This document shows positions 22,511 through 34,072 of a stretch of DNA of 64,000 bases, in pieces. The stretch is from positions 17,783,580-17,847,579 of the forward strand of contig NW_020313005.1 in the NCBI RefSeq assembly GCF_003265705.1, given 5' to 3'. How positions within the stretch are numbered: the first letter of the stretch is position 1; each line of letters starts with the position of its first letter. The translations under genes were made by a program, and so were the position numbers. The stretch comes from Callorhinus ursinus (taxonomy: Eukaryota > Chordata > Mammalia > Carnivora > Otariidae). Under the pieces are notes generated by a model that saw only the letters and a program-made list of their open reading frames with translations, was not told where the DNA came from and searched no databases.

Positions 22511-25500
22511 TCTCCTCAAGGGATAGAACAGCCCTGCACCTCTCCTCCCTTCCTGTCTCCTAGGAATCTACTTCCAGAACTTTCAGAGCAGGAAGAATCT
22601 TGAAGAGGTGGGCTTGTTCACAATGACTGTGAGGACCGACTGTGGAATGTTCTGCTCTTCCAGGAAGACAGGGACTGTGTAAACAGGCAGCTCTTTCAGT
22701 CCTGCCAGCTGCAGACCCAGGTTCTGCATTTTTCTCACACGGCCCTGACTTGGGGTCTCCAGCGGTTTGCCCCTGGCTGGATGCTGTTAGCCAACCAGCT
22801 TGCCTTCCAGCTGACATATCATAATAGAAAAGAGGAGCCTGTCTCCTCCTTCCTCCTCCCTGCCCTCCTCATTCACCTACCAGCATTTTCTCTCTAAACC
22901 CTAAAGTCACCCAACTATGTCACACCATCAGCAGCCTCAGTTAGGTAAATGCCACTGAGCAAATTTCCGATTGCCTCTGGGATAGCCCAACCTAGAAATC
23001 CAGAAAAGGTCAATGGGGAAGCTGGGAGGGAGACACTGTATCTTTCAAAGTAAGCTGGCGACCCCATGAACACTATGGGAACAGCCCCACAGAAAAGCTC
23101 AGAAATGGGATGGCAGTTCTCCCCTGAGGGCAGACCTCCAAAATAGGCAGCTCCTCCTCCATCAAGTAGGTGTGTCAAAGAGACAAGAGTATTAATGGCT
23201 CCCCTCCTTACTGAGCTAAACAGAAACATTATGTCCCTCCTCAGTTTGGCTTTTCCTCCCCTCCAACTTTCCCAAACTGCACCTCTTTCTGAACACAGCA
23301 CCACACTAGCTTCCCCAGATGAGTCAGAGCCCCACCTGTCATGCCACCACCAGCATAAGTAAAACCTGGTCCCAGGCGAGTGTGATGGGAGCAATAAACA
23401 TCTCTAGCAGTGCTGATAACCAGTGAGGTCACAGTGAAGGGCACACTCCTCCCACTGACTACAGCTGCAGAAGAGACTTTATTGACTTCAGAAACAATGT
23501 TTTTAGCAGGGAGTTCATGCTTTGCTCCCTGGAAGCACTGCATCCTGTCTCCTCATCTCTATAATCTCCAGCCCTGCCTCCACGCAGCCCTGCTTCCAGA
23601 GAGGAGACTGATGTGGATAAAAGGATCCGATGAACGTCCTCCTGGATCACCAGCCCCAATGGCACCAAAGGAATGAAGGGGAAGACATCAACTCCCCTTT
23701 CTCCTCAGAAGCATCCCATGCCCACGGAATCCCAGATGGTCTCCATTCCTGAGCCATCTGGTGACATCTTCCTCCAGGGGTCACTTGGGATTTTTTTTTT
23801 TTCAGACATGCTTAATGTTCTGATTTTTCTCCTTTTTGTTAGATGGGTCGAAATTGTTCTTTATGTTTCCTGTCAGTAGATAACTGAGGTGCATAACCTT
23901 AAAGTCAAGAGGCTATAGCACCTTTCCACTACATTTTTCTTCAATTACATTTCCTATTACCTGGTCATATCTGAAAAACTGTATTTCCTTTCTTTGGGGC
24001 TCCCAATTAACAAGAAAATAAACAGAAAAATCGTGAGCCACAAGAAAGAAGTCTTCTCTTGAGTTAGTTAGATGGAGGGTCCTACTGGGTATGAGCTGAC
24101 TCTTCAGATGCCTCTCCACCTAACACTGTGCACAAATGGGGGCTGAGGGAAAGAACCTCTGGCTGTTTTGTGTTTTAGCAGCTGTTCAAATAGAAATATC
24201 TCTTTAGTTCTGGTGACTAGAGTTTTTGTTAATTTTATTTGTTGTTGCTGCTATTGTTGCTCTTGTGTGATTTGGTCTGTGTGTTTATCTGTTTTGAGAA
24301 TGTTGGATACTAATGCTGAGGGCAAAATGACCTCTTCTGGAGTTTCTCAGCTCCTGGGTCTCTGAGCCATTGTCACTGCCATCTGGAACCAACCTTCCAC
24401 AAACGTCAACCATGTTCACACTGCTTTCTTACACGTGGCTTCCGAGGGACTCTAGAGTCATGACAAGAAAATGCAGAATCTTCCACTCTGATGGTGGGAA
24501 GACTCTGTTCTTTTTCTGCTTCTGGAGATGAAGACAAAGATTCAAGGGCTTCAATGGCCCTGCTGTTCGCCCCCAGGAGGCAGTACTGGCCCCATAATTC
24601 TCAGCGCTGAAGAATGACACTCCCATTCCCCACACGGGAGCTAAAGTTGTGTACGGTGTGAATCCAGAGATCGTTACAGAGCAAAAAAGATAATCTGGTC
24701 TTTGAGGGAGGCTCTTGTGATCTGCTTGGGAGCTGGAGGGCGAGGACAGGGATAGAGGTATGCCTGTGGGGGGTGTATTGCTACTCCACAAGCATGCCTT
24801 CAGATTCAGCAGAAGAGAGCAAGCCTTTGTATTGGTCAAGCAGCTGTGGTTTGAGACCTGCATGTAGCCCCCTAGACTCTGAACTCATCCAAAAGGCAGA
24901 TCAAGATGGTAAGGTCTCTTCCTCCTAAAAGTTGAAATGTAGCTAAGGAGTGGTGTGCACACATATACCTAGGTGCACACACATAGGTTCACACAGCTAC
25001 AAAACAAAACTAATATAAACTAAGTAAGAATCAAATGCTAGGTCAGTATAGGAAGTAAGGGCATTGGGGATAAAAGGGTAATTCAACCATACACTTGAGA
25101 CATCACATGATCAGTCCACCCAACTCTGACCTCAAGGGGAGCTCACATACTGGTCAAGGATAGAATGGGGTCCTTGAGACCATCATGAGGAATAGTTCAC
25201 CGGGAAAGAGTATTCTCTTCTCTTGGGAACCAAGGAGTCTGCCAGGAAATGGGGATCCAAGAGAAGGAAGTTTGCCAAAGACATGAGTCTGCAGCTAAGC
25301 TTGTATTGTCCAGCCCAGATCACTAGGGTCAAAAAGAGAGGTGTGGCTACGTAACTAGTATTTCCCCAAGAATTTTAATGATGACTGGGTTCTGCCAGAC
25401 TCCCTAGTTTGGAGGTCTAAAAATTCTGTTTTGGGAAATTTGGATTTCTGGCTTCCAAATGAATAATGGGGGCTGCGACCAAGCTTTTGAAGGAAGAGGG

Positions 25501-25764
25501 AAATGGCAACCAAGGTGGAAACACTGCTATCCAAGGATTTGGAGATGAAGAATTCAGAAGGGATATTCAGGATTCAGCATCAGGCTGCCTTGGATACTCT
25601 GCTTGAAATTTAGCCTCAACACTGAAAGATTATTTAGTTGATTGGATAAGACTCCCTTCTTGAGGATTTGGTGCCAGAATCTTGCTCATCTTGCCTAGAA
25701 TGGCTGATGTCTACTTCAGACCCTAGTCCTTAAGAGCACAGAAGTCTGGACTTCAGCAAGAAAG
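22511..25764. other. Unique sequence, nothing recognised
   Basis: 3.2 kb. Stop-poor frames of 144 codons (24429-24863, -) and 159 codons (22915-23394, -) lack any recognised domain and overlap other open frames. A T run lies at 23792-23803. No convincing repeat or RNA gene is seen. Confidence 0.35.
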
Positions 25765-25970
25765 TTAAGCAGAAACTTGGGAAATAGGCAGACCTATGTT
25801 CTAATTCCTGATCTGTTACTTCTTCCTCAGATGACCATGGACACAAAACAATCTCTGAGCCAGGATTCCATATGTAAAATTGGGACAATCTTACAAACCC
25901 CCTAGGCTACTGTGAGGATTAAATGAAACAGATCTTCATCTTATTTCTGACAGAGAGTAAATGCTAAGTC
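25765..25970 (+). repeat. MIR, + strand
   Basis: 'acctatgttctaattcctga', 'gtaaaattgggacaatctta' and 'ctactgtgaggattaaatga' follow the MIR core and 3' block. Confidence 0.8.
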
Positions 25971-25990
25971 TGAGGGAATAAGTGTATACT

Positions 25991-26048
25991 GGATGGATGG
26001 ATGCATGGATGGATGGTTGGATGGATGGATGGAGAGAGAGAGAGAGAG
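25991..26048. repeat. (GGAT)n-(GA)n microsatellite
   Basis: Nine to ten GGAT units with two substitutions pass into a pure (GA)n run. Confidence 0.95.
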
Positions 26049-26484
26049 CACTCAGCTATCCTTCCTGCTTCAGGCCACAAGGGCCCCTCTCCCCTCTCCA
26101 AGAGTACCTTGTATCCATCCTACATGCTGGTCAGAAAGACATGGAGAACACAGGGGAGCGCCATCTGGGAATGATCTTTTTTCTGTACTCAGCATATTCC
26201 TGGAAACCTGTTGTCCCCAAGAGAACAGGTGAAAGCCTGACACTGTCAAAAAAGTAGGAAAAGCTTGCTGCTTAATTTTTTATTAATGGTATTAAGATTT
26301 CTTTGCATAAGTCATTAATCATTAGGTCATGTGAAAGGCTTATGTTTATTCAGATAATATAATAACTCAAGCAGTAAGTATGCATGTTTCCTCCCTTGGC
26401 CAGTAGAAGTGCTGTGCTATTATATAACAGAATAGATTTTTTTCTTTTTTCCTACTTATTTACTTTTACTTAAGAACAGTTAGT

Positions 26485-27060
26485 TCAATTGAACAAACAT
26501 TTATTGAATGTCTCTGACAAAAATAACTATGATATGGTCTCTGCTGTGGAAAAGCTCAGGATGATAACAGTAATGACAAAACAGTGAGAATTGTCACCAT
26601 TTCTCGGACAGTCACTAGGCGCCTATCTCTTTGCGAAGCACTCCATGCACATTACCTTATTTATCTCATTTAATACTCATAACATCCTATGAAGTATGCA
26701 CTATTATTATCCCCATTTTGTGGAAATGGAGGCTTGAATACATTGAGTAGCTTGTCTAAATTCATGGTTATAGTCTGGTGGGGGAGACAGATAGCTGCAC
26801 AGATAAAATTTCATTTCAGTTTCTTCACTTTATACAAGCAACTATATTTCTATACAAATCTGTAGAGGACCAGGACAGCAGTATTCTCTTGTCATTTTAT
26901 TTTTTCATTTGCAACACTTCTGTGGACCTTCTGGTGGAGTTCCAGAGACAGTGGAACATCAGAAAGAGATCAGAAAAAGAAAAATGGTCTCTGATTTCAG
27001 GGAGTCTTTCAAGAAAGTGAAGGTCTCTCTTCACTTTCCCTCCCAGGGACATTAAGATGT
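26485..27060 (-). repeat. L2-like fragment with an embedded MIR, minus strand
   Basis: 'aacaaacatttattgaatgt' starts a reversed L2 3' end. A reversed MIR at about 26600-26770 ('ttatctcatttaatactcat', 'ctattattatccccattttg') interrupts it. L2-like text resumes at 'ctggtgggggagacagatag'. The outer limits are uncertain. Confidence 0.6.
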
Positions 27061-28348
27061 GAGGCTACCACACTGCATCATGGGAAAAGAGAAGAAAAGA
27101 GGAAAGAAAATCTCAATCCCAATACTGTTAATCCATGTTAAGAAATGTGTTTAAGGAAGCCCCTCTCTCTGATCTAGCTGCACTCCAACTTGGGAGTTAA
27201 GTACATTCCATATGTTTCTTGTTGAATTATATTTAAGGAAAAGAGTGGAAAAGAATATTAGAAGAGAATATTAGTCATTGAAATCATGTGTCTGAAAAAT
27301 ACTCACAAGGGACATCATAATATTGTATTTGTAAAAAAGCTAAATATAAGGAAATACACCAAAATAATAACCTCACCTATCTCTAGATATAGAACTATAA
27401 ACTGAAAAATGAACTGTTATTAATCTCTGAAGAGTGTAGTCAGATCGGAGATACATTTGTGAGGGCCAGTTCCATTATGCCCACCCCAAACCCCGCCTTT
27501 CTCTCCTTGAATGTCTCCTTCACATTTCTCTCCCTTCCCAGCAACACCATCAGTACTACCTTTTATATAGCACCTTCCTTTACATAGCAGCTGTCTTACA
27601 GAGCTGCTGCCGCTTAACCCTTTAATGAGTACAAAGAGATGTGTAATTGTTCATCACAAGAATAGTATACCCACCAAAAAACAGAATGCAACTGACAACT
27701 TGATAAGAAACTCTAAAGCTGTTACTATAAAATGAAAACTGCCTTTTCCCTTCATCTTACTGCAGACCTGTCTCTCTAGGCAGTGCTTCATGAAGGCATA
27801 GTTGGGAAAGCACAGGTTGCTCTGGAATACAATCTCATTAGAGGATGTGTACTGTCTAGAATCCTTGTACCCAAGGAAACACCCAAAATAACATGGGGCA
27901 GCTTGGTTCTCTTTTTTCCCAGACCTTCTCTCCTGTATTATTCATTTTTTTCTCAAAGTTGTGGGCCACCTCCAAGACATGGAAATAAGAAAATATCTTG
28001 ATCAATGAGAAGATTCATAAAAGAGATACTATGGAATGACAATATTCAGGAGATCCGTCCTCTCACTTAAGCTGACACACTTACTGATATCTACAATTCC
28101 TATTTCTTTTGGCCTCAGATTTCCCACATCAGAAAGACAAAGTGTTCCATCTGCCCTGATTTCCACATACTGCAGCAGGAATATAAATCTTACCATGCAA
28201 AGACCTTATGCATTCCTGAAAGAAAGAGTCACACAGGCAAAATCATCACTGGAGCCTTGCTGTGGGCTGAGATTATGAGAGACTGAGTGGCCATAAGCCA
28301 TAGCACAGCCTCATAGTACGTACTGCCTTAGGCCAGTTTCAAATATTA
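27061..28348. other. Unique sequence, nothing recognised
   Basis: The AT-rich part at 27290-27420 may be a decayed L1 3' UTR, but the match is too weak to call. The rest shows no family that I know. Confidence 0.35.
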
Positions 28349-28351
28349 ACA

Positions 28352-28396
<45 letters not shown>
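28349..28396. repeat. (AC)n microsatellite
   Basis: Nearly pure AC for about 48 nt with a single T interruption. Confidence 0.95.
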
Positions 28397-28397
<1 letters not shown>

Positions 28398-29404
28398 ACA
28401 GAGTCAGCATCTGTCTATAAATGCTGGAATGGCAGCACTGTCACTTATCTCAATAAGACTGGATCTTCTTTAACCAGGAAAATGGTTCTAGGACAGAGTG
28501 ACATTGGCGAAGGGATATATATTTCCCTGAACCAGAACTGTTTATTCTGTGTGTGATTCTTCAATCTTAACACTCACCTCTCCCCCACCAGACACCAACT
28601 AATACTGCTAGGACAATAGTAAGTCCAGACTTTCCCTGAAAATCTGTTGCTGTGACTTGTTTTCTCTCCCAGCCAGCTATGGGAAGAATAATTGAATCAT
28701 GTGCTTGAACTGACCCAGAAGTAAGAGCCAAGGGCCATAATGGGTGACCACTTTCCAATCTTGTAGAAACTTATGTGAACCCAAATCAACAAACTGTGAA
28801 AATTGCCTGAGTCAGGGTCTATGGTTTCATGTAGGGGGACATATGGTTACTTCCCTGCACGCTGGACTCCAGTAATATTACAGTACTGTATGACGCAGGA
28901 AAGGAGCTTGGTGAAGTCTAGACAGACAGCCAAAAGCAGCCTCCCACCACCTTTCCTGATATGCATGTGGTTCTTATCTTTAAAAGTGCCCTTGGTTAAG
29001 TGACATATGATTAGAATTGTTCCCTTTGTTTTTGACAAACCCATTAACTAGAATCCACATGGTTTGAAGCGGAAGAATTAGGTCAAATCTTAAAACAGAT
29101 TCCAGATCTTTGGTGGCCATGCAGGAATTTGGAAAGATACAAACCAAAACCAAAAACAAGCAGTAGCAAGAACATGACAGTAAAGACAGGAGTCCTCAGT
29201 GCACTGCCAAAAACAAATGCCTTTCAACTATCCCTTGGCCAATGGAGTAATATAAAAGGATTTCTAAATTCTACTCTTATGTTCTAGCAACCTAGGAGCA
29301 GTCCCTACCTCTAAAACTCCTCCACTTTAATCTTGGCCTCTTCATACTTTTACTTATATAACAGAGGCATAAATCAAGTACCTAAGCCCATTGTAGGAAT
29401 AAGC
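28397..29404. other. Unique sequence, nothing recognised
   Basis: About 1 kb without repeat, RNA or coding match. Frames are at most 66 codons. Confidence 0.4.
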
Positions 29405-29530
29405 TCAGTGAATGGAATAATTTTTAGAAATATTTTGAGCATCAACTGTATGCCAGGCAAAGTCCTTTATGCTCGACAAAGTCCTAGTGCTGGGAATATA
29501 AGGTAAACATGTGGAGCCTGTCCCTCTGGA
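29405..29530 (-). repeat. L2-like LINE fragment, minus strand
   Basis: 'gagcatcaactgtatgccag', 'ctagtgctgggaatataagg' and 'gtggagcctgtccctctgga' match the reversed L2 3' end. Confidence 0.6.
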
Positions 29531-29789
29531 GATCTGATGCAGTTTTTATTTGTTTAAAGTGTTCTTCTTCAGCAGGAAGAAACACATCTGGAGCCCCTGA
29601 AGAGAAGTGATTGACCAGTAAGAAGTATAAATCTCTCTTGGGTATTTCCAGCTACAGTGGTCATATTTGTGTTAGAAATGTGGCCGTCCCCCTCAGCTAA
29701 TGCAGACGCCATGGCTCCTTCCAACAGAACAAGGAAAGGGGGCATGCTATTTGACATATAGGATCAAAGTAAAACATAATCTCTAAGTC

Positions 29790-30240
29790 CTACTCTTTCT
29801 ATTGATCTATTTTTCCATTCTTTTGCCAATACCACACTGTCTTGATTACCTTAGCTTTATAATAAGTCTTGAAGCCGGGTAGTCAGTCCTCTACTTTGTT
29901 CTTTTCTTTTGATATTGCATCAGTTATTCTTTTACTTCTCCGTATAAACTCTAGAATCTGTTTCTTGATATCTACAAAATACCTTGCTGGGATTTTGACT
30001 GGGAATGCCCTGAATCTATAGATCAATTTGGGAAGGACTGACATTTTGTCAATATTGTCTTCTTATCCATGAACATGGAATGCATCTTCATTTATTTAAG
30101 TTTTTGATTTTGGTCATCTGAGTTTTGTAGTTTGCCTCATAAAGATCTTATACATATTTTGTCAGATATATACCTAAGTATTTCATTTGGGGGGATACTA
30201 ATGTAAATAGTATCCACTTGTTCATTGCTGGCATATAGGA
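29790..30240 (-). mobile_element. Old L1 ORF2 fragment, minus strand
   Basis: The + strand text 'tattgatctatttttccatt', 'ttgattaccttagctttata', 'gggattttgactgggaatgc' and 'ttgaatctatagatcaat'-like sequence is the well-known reverse complement of L1 ORF2 beyond the reverse transcriptase core. It is truncated at both ends with no detected target duplication. Confidence 0.88.
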
Positions 30241-30529
30241 AATCAATCCCTCTAAATTCTGACACCAAAAGATTTCTTCATTTTGGTTCTAGAGTCAACC
30301 ATGTAGATGCTTACTTAACTTGCCATTTGAAGTGTAAGAGAGAGATGGTATTGTGAGTGACATGCCACTCACCAGCATTTATAACACTATATAACAATAA
30401 ACATGGTAGATATAGGCAGACTCTTATAATAATTAGGTTAAAATCCTGGTACTCATTTCCCAAATTGGAAAACTGAGTAATAACTCAGGGCAACTGATAA
30501 CAAATACTATAACTGTAGTTAGTGTTTTA

Positions 30530-30735
30530 CAATTTATCAACCTGCTAATATATGCAATTTATCTGATCATGACAACAAGACACATATTCTCCTCATTTTA
30601 CAGATGAGGAAACTAAGCCTCAAAGTGGTTTGCTGACTTGCCTAAAGTCACACTGCTGATAAATGGCAGTGTCAGAATGGGTCCTCGTGTCTCCTGGTTC
30701 TAAATTCCACAGTCTTTCCACTATCACTCAGAATT
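30530..30735 (-). repeat. MIR, minus strand
   Basis: 'cattttacagatgaggaaac', 'tgacttgcctaaagtcacac' and 'aaatggcagtgtcagaatgg' are the reversed MIR core. Confidence 0.85.
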
Positions 30736-31177
30736 TTCCAGTGATTCAGGAATACTGGTGGGTATTTGCCCAGCTTCCGATATCAGTCATGTTCCATTTT
30801 TCTGCTCCCATTTAACAAGAAGAATCAACAATCCTAAATCTTGGTTTTGCTAATGATTGCACATTCATACCCACTGAGTGACAGAAATATATCTTGGGGA
30901 ATTATAGTTTAATAATCCCACAAGTCAGCACATTAATGCCCAGAGAGAAAAATAAAATGTATGACTGTCTAAATACGCTTAATGTTATTCTGAATACATT
31001 TGAGAAGATCTGAAGAACTAAAGCCCTTTGCTTTCAGCACGTTAGACTGAGTCTAGTGAATATCCTGCATTTCCACATTCTTATCTTCAGGTATACCTGG
31101 ATTCTCCCATATGTAGTTCTCTCCCATTGCCTGGCTTGCAAATTAAATACAACAACAAAACAAAGAATAATTCTTTC
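30736..31177. other. Unique sequence, nothing recognised
   Basis: About 440 bp with no repeat or coding match. Confidence 0.4.
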
Positions 31178-31241
<64 letters not shown>

Positions 31242-31248
31242 AAAGAAA
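31178..31248. repeat. (AAAG)n microsatellite
   Basis: About 16 near-perfect AAAG units, 71 nt of uninterrupted purine. It generates long Lys/Glu/Arg and Phe/Leu/Ser frames that are not genes. Confidence 0.97.
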
Positions 31249-31496
31249 TCCTAACACACACATACCATTAAAAAAAGAGAGAGAGCAAAAACAACAAGAT
31301 ATAGGCTGAAATGTACATTTTATTTTTCCCCCACAAGACAAAAAATACTTTTAATAAAAAACTCCCGAAAATCACTGTTTCATTCTAAATATTTATTTAG
31401 TTCTACTGAATGTGTCATTTGTGACTGACTTCTTTCCCATAGAATAAGGTTTTCAAGGTGCATCCATACTGTGGCCATGTTTGTTTGTTTGTTTGT

Positions 31497-31635
31497 TAAT
31501 TTTATTTTATTAGTTAATCACCATGCATTACATCATTAGTTTTGATGTAGTGTTCCATGATTCATTGTTTGCATATAACACCCAGTGCTCCATTCAGTAC
31601 ATGCCCTCTTTAATACCCATCACCAGGCTAACCCA
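31497..31635 (-). mobile_element. L1 3' UTR fragment (inside composite insert)
   Basis: The minus strand reads from 'tgggttagcctggtgatggg' to 'gtaatgcatggtgattaact' followed by A-rich sequence. This is the second 3' UTR unit of the L1 type at 2533-3236 and 14349-14920. It starts mid-UTR, directly abutting the SINE tail. Confidence 0.92.
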
Positions 31636-31818
31636 TAAGATTTTATTTATTTATTTGAGAGAGAGAGGATGGTGAAGGGGCAGAGGGAGAGAGAGAGAGA
31701 AAAGCAGACTCCCCACTGAGCAGGGAGCCCCCACAAGGAGGGGCTTGATCCCAGGACCCTGGGATCATGACCTAAGCCAAAGGCAGACACTTAACTGACT
31801 GAGCCACCCAGGTGCCCC
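31636..31818 (-). mobile_element. CAN-SINE (inside composite insert)
   Basis: On the minus strand the head is 'ggggcacctgggtggctcag', then the 'ggtcatgatcccagggtcct' box, a GA/CT-rich body and an AAAT-repeat tail ending 'aaaatctta'. The tRNA-related head abuts the target duplication directly. Confidence 0.95.
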
Positions 31819-31974
31819 TGAAATGTACATTTTAAACAAAGAAAGGCTCCAATCCAGATACATGTAACTAAATAAATGAATCTCCTCCAATCTAAATAAA
31901 TTAAACCCTTTTCTTCTTAAATACTGGATATGGAAGCCTCCAGCTTATTTATTTTATGAACAGAAGGACAAGAC

Positions 31975-32185
31975 TAACACTTGTGGGATGCCTACTATAT
32001 GCCACATATATTGTGTCAGATACTTCCACATATATGAACTAACTTAGTCTTGGCCACAACTGTGGGACTAGCTATTACCTCTTTCTGTACCAGTAAGGAA
32101 ACTCGGTGCTCCAGTGATGTGCTTATGGTCATATAGCTGGCAAATGGTGAGTTGATTTCTGAATCAAAATCTAAAGTTAAATCTG
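31975..32185 (-). repeat. MIR-like, minus strand
   Basis: 'gatgcctactatatgccaca', 'gtaaggaaactcggtgctcc' and 'catatagctggcaaatggtg' follow the reversed MIR. Confidence 0.7.
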
Positions 32186-32789
32186 TTTTCTTCTCTCAAG
32201 ACCTGAACAGGTTAATTGGATCACCTATTGGCAGAAGAAAAGATTCCCCAAGAGGCTGAAGAAGATGAGAGCACAGGACACTTTGTTCTCAAATTTTAAT
32301 GGCTAAAAAGTTTTATAATGGGCTGCCAACCATCCCTTACTTCCTGTCCTATAGCTTGGAGAGAGAGGGGATAGACAAGCCACCTCAATATAAAAAGGTT
32401 TCAGAGAGAAAGGAGTGATGCCTAGGATTCCAGGACCAATTATTCATTTTTGATCAATTTCCCCAATGTTCTGTGCCATGGGGGCATTGCTAACCTTAGG
32501 TTAATATGAAACAAGAAATGGCCCCAGGTGTGCTAAGGAAGGCAAAAACTCTTCTACTGAAAAGTGTCTCCCAAACTGGCCCACTTCCTGGTACATGTAA
32601 CTCTCGTTAGTCCTTCCTGTGAGTTGACTCTTTGGAAGTGTCTAGTCTGCCCCTGGTCTGTTACACTAGTCCATCTCACCTCTGTGCTCTATATTAGCTG
32701 GCTCACGAAAGTAATCCATAAGTAATAATAGTGATTTACAGTCCTCAGAAACATCCTTCTTCCCACACAATCTCCATTCTATTTAATCA
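32186..32789. other. Unique sequence, nothing recognised
   Basis: About 600 bp without a confident match. Confidence 0.4.
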
Positions 32790-33015
32790 TCCATTTCTCA
32801 GACTGGTAAACTGAGGCACAGAAATCCCCTAACATTTGGATCATGACATATATATGTGAAATTACATTCACGTAGTCGTCTTAACGAATCCTCCCGAGAG
32901 AACCTATCAGGTAAACATGGCAGATATTTTCGTCATTTACAGATGAGAAAATTAAGCTGCAGACAAACCAAGTGATTCACTTGGTCACATGTGCAGCATG
33001 AGGGCATAACTGATT
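32790..33015 (-). repeat. MIR-like sequence, minus strand, possibly two copies
   Basis: 'cagactggtaaactgaggca' at about 32800 and 'atttacagatgagaaaatta' at about 32936 are both the MIR anti-sense signature. Either two neighbouring MIRs or one rearranged copy is present. Confidence 0.6.
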
Positions 33016-33067
33016 TGTACTGCTGATGCTTCTCCCCAACTTTGACTGACTCCCCCAACCCCTGCCT

Positions 33068-33187
33068 TGATGTGTGCCTCTGCTCACCCCACTCCTACCG
33101 TGACACATGCCTCTGTTCCCCAACTCCTGCCACTGACTTGTGCTTCTGCTTCCCACACCCCTGAGGCTGATGTATGCTTCTGCTCCC
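33068..33187. repeat. 33-nt minisatellite, about 3.6 copies
   Basis: Units begin at 33068, 33101, 33134 and 33168 (periods 33, 33 and 34 nt). They share a pattern of TGA, then TG(T/C)(T/C)TCTGC or TGCCTCTG, then CCCC/CCCA and CTCCTG(A/C)C-type text. Copies differ at several positions. The unit length is close to a multiple of three, which keeps a frame open but does not make it a gene. Confidence 0.6.
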
Positions 33188-33409
33188 TTTGGTTCAGGCC
33201 CCCTTTGGGGCTCCCTGCCTGCAAGGCTGCTATAGCTCTATCTGGTCCCTCACTTTTATTTCTTCTGACAGCCTCTGGTAAGGCTTCTCTGCTCTATATC
33301 CCCTCGTCTCAGGTCCTTCTCACTTCAGTCCACCGGGATTCAGAGATGACAAATAGAGGGATATAGACAGGAATCTGTGATTACAACTTATGAGGGACCT
33401 TCCTATAGT

Positions 33410-33790
33410 CATGCACAGACAGAGAATTTGACAGACATTAATGAACAAAACAAAGACCCCGCTTTCAAGGAACTCATAAGCAAGCAGGGAGAAATAGACA
33501 GCAAACAAAATAAATAAGTAAAATTGCATAAAACTGTAGGAGGTGATGATAGCTATGAAAAAGGAAAAACTAGAACAGGGTAAGAAAAAGGGAGAGACCC
33601 AGGAGGCAGGGGAAAGGGGGAACAGGGTGGAGGTGGGGAGTCGGGCGAGACGGCTCTGCCGTTGGTGGGGGTGGGCCTGAAAGAAGGCAAGGTTGAGTGA
33701 AGACCTGAAAGAGCGGAAGGCTGAAAGCCTAGGGGTCTCTGTGGGAACAGTGTCCCAGGCACCAGCTAGAGTGGGGAGCAAGGAGACCTG
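33410..33790 (-). repeat. L2-like LINE fragment, minus strand
   Basis: 'caaggaactcataagcaagc', 'gacagcaaacaaaataaata', 'gaggtgatgatagctatgaa' and 'gtgaagacctgaaagagcgg', then 'cagtgtcccaggcaccagct', follow the reversed L2 3' region. The 240-codon minus-strand open frame here (33320-34042) is a by-product. Confidence 0.65.
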
Positions 33791-34072
33791 CGCTGCTGCT
33801 GTACCCTCTGCATGCCCTTGCTCAAAATAACCACCCAGGTGCAGGGCAAGTCTTGACAAATGGGCCTCAAGAGGTAAGATTTTAGAAAACAAGAAGCATG
33901 TCAGAAAAGTGAAGGACAGGAGGTTCTGCCTAGGTGGAATGCTGCTATGGAGGAGCCCCCTCATTCTGCGCCAGAGGAGGAGGTGCTGAACAGCGGGAGG
34001 TGGTGTGCAGAGAACACAAAGATACACACATTTGACTTCCATTTAGGGCCCCCCTTGCCTGGTCAAAGTGGG

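Larger units (their letters stand above)
31307..31834 (-). mobile_element. Composite retro-insert: CAN-SINE + L1 3' UTR + flank
   Basis: A perfect 16-nt direct repeat, TGAAATGTACATTTTA, lies at 31307-31322 and 31819-31834 and brackets 496 bp. Read on the minus strand the bracketed DNA starts exactly at a CAN-SINE head (31818 to about 31636). It continues into a carnivoran L1 3' UTR piece of the same orientation (about 31635-31497), an (AAAC)n-rich tail (31512-31481), and about 150 bp of unrelated sequence ending in GGGGGAAAAA at the second repeat. There is no target duplication around the SINE alone or the L1 piece alone. The simplest reading is one integration of one RNA carrying all three parts. 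See the finding. Confidence 0.85.

Noticed and set aside
22915..23394. 159-codon minus-strand open frame
   Set aside because: No domain, no homologue that I recognise, overlapped by other open frames.
24429..24863. 144-codon minus-strand open frame
   Set aside because: Ser/Pro/Leu-rich text without family resemblance; no splice or promoter context visible.
31034..31341. Long Phe/Leu/Ser and Lys/Glu/Arg frames
   Set aside because: Pure translation of the (AAAG)n microsatellite.
33320..34042. 240-codon minus-strand open frame, the longest in the window
   Set aside because: It lies across reversed L2 sequence, is Phe/Leu/Ser-rich, overlaps another frame, and has no recognisable domain.
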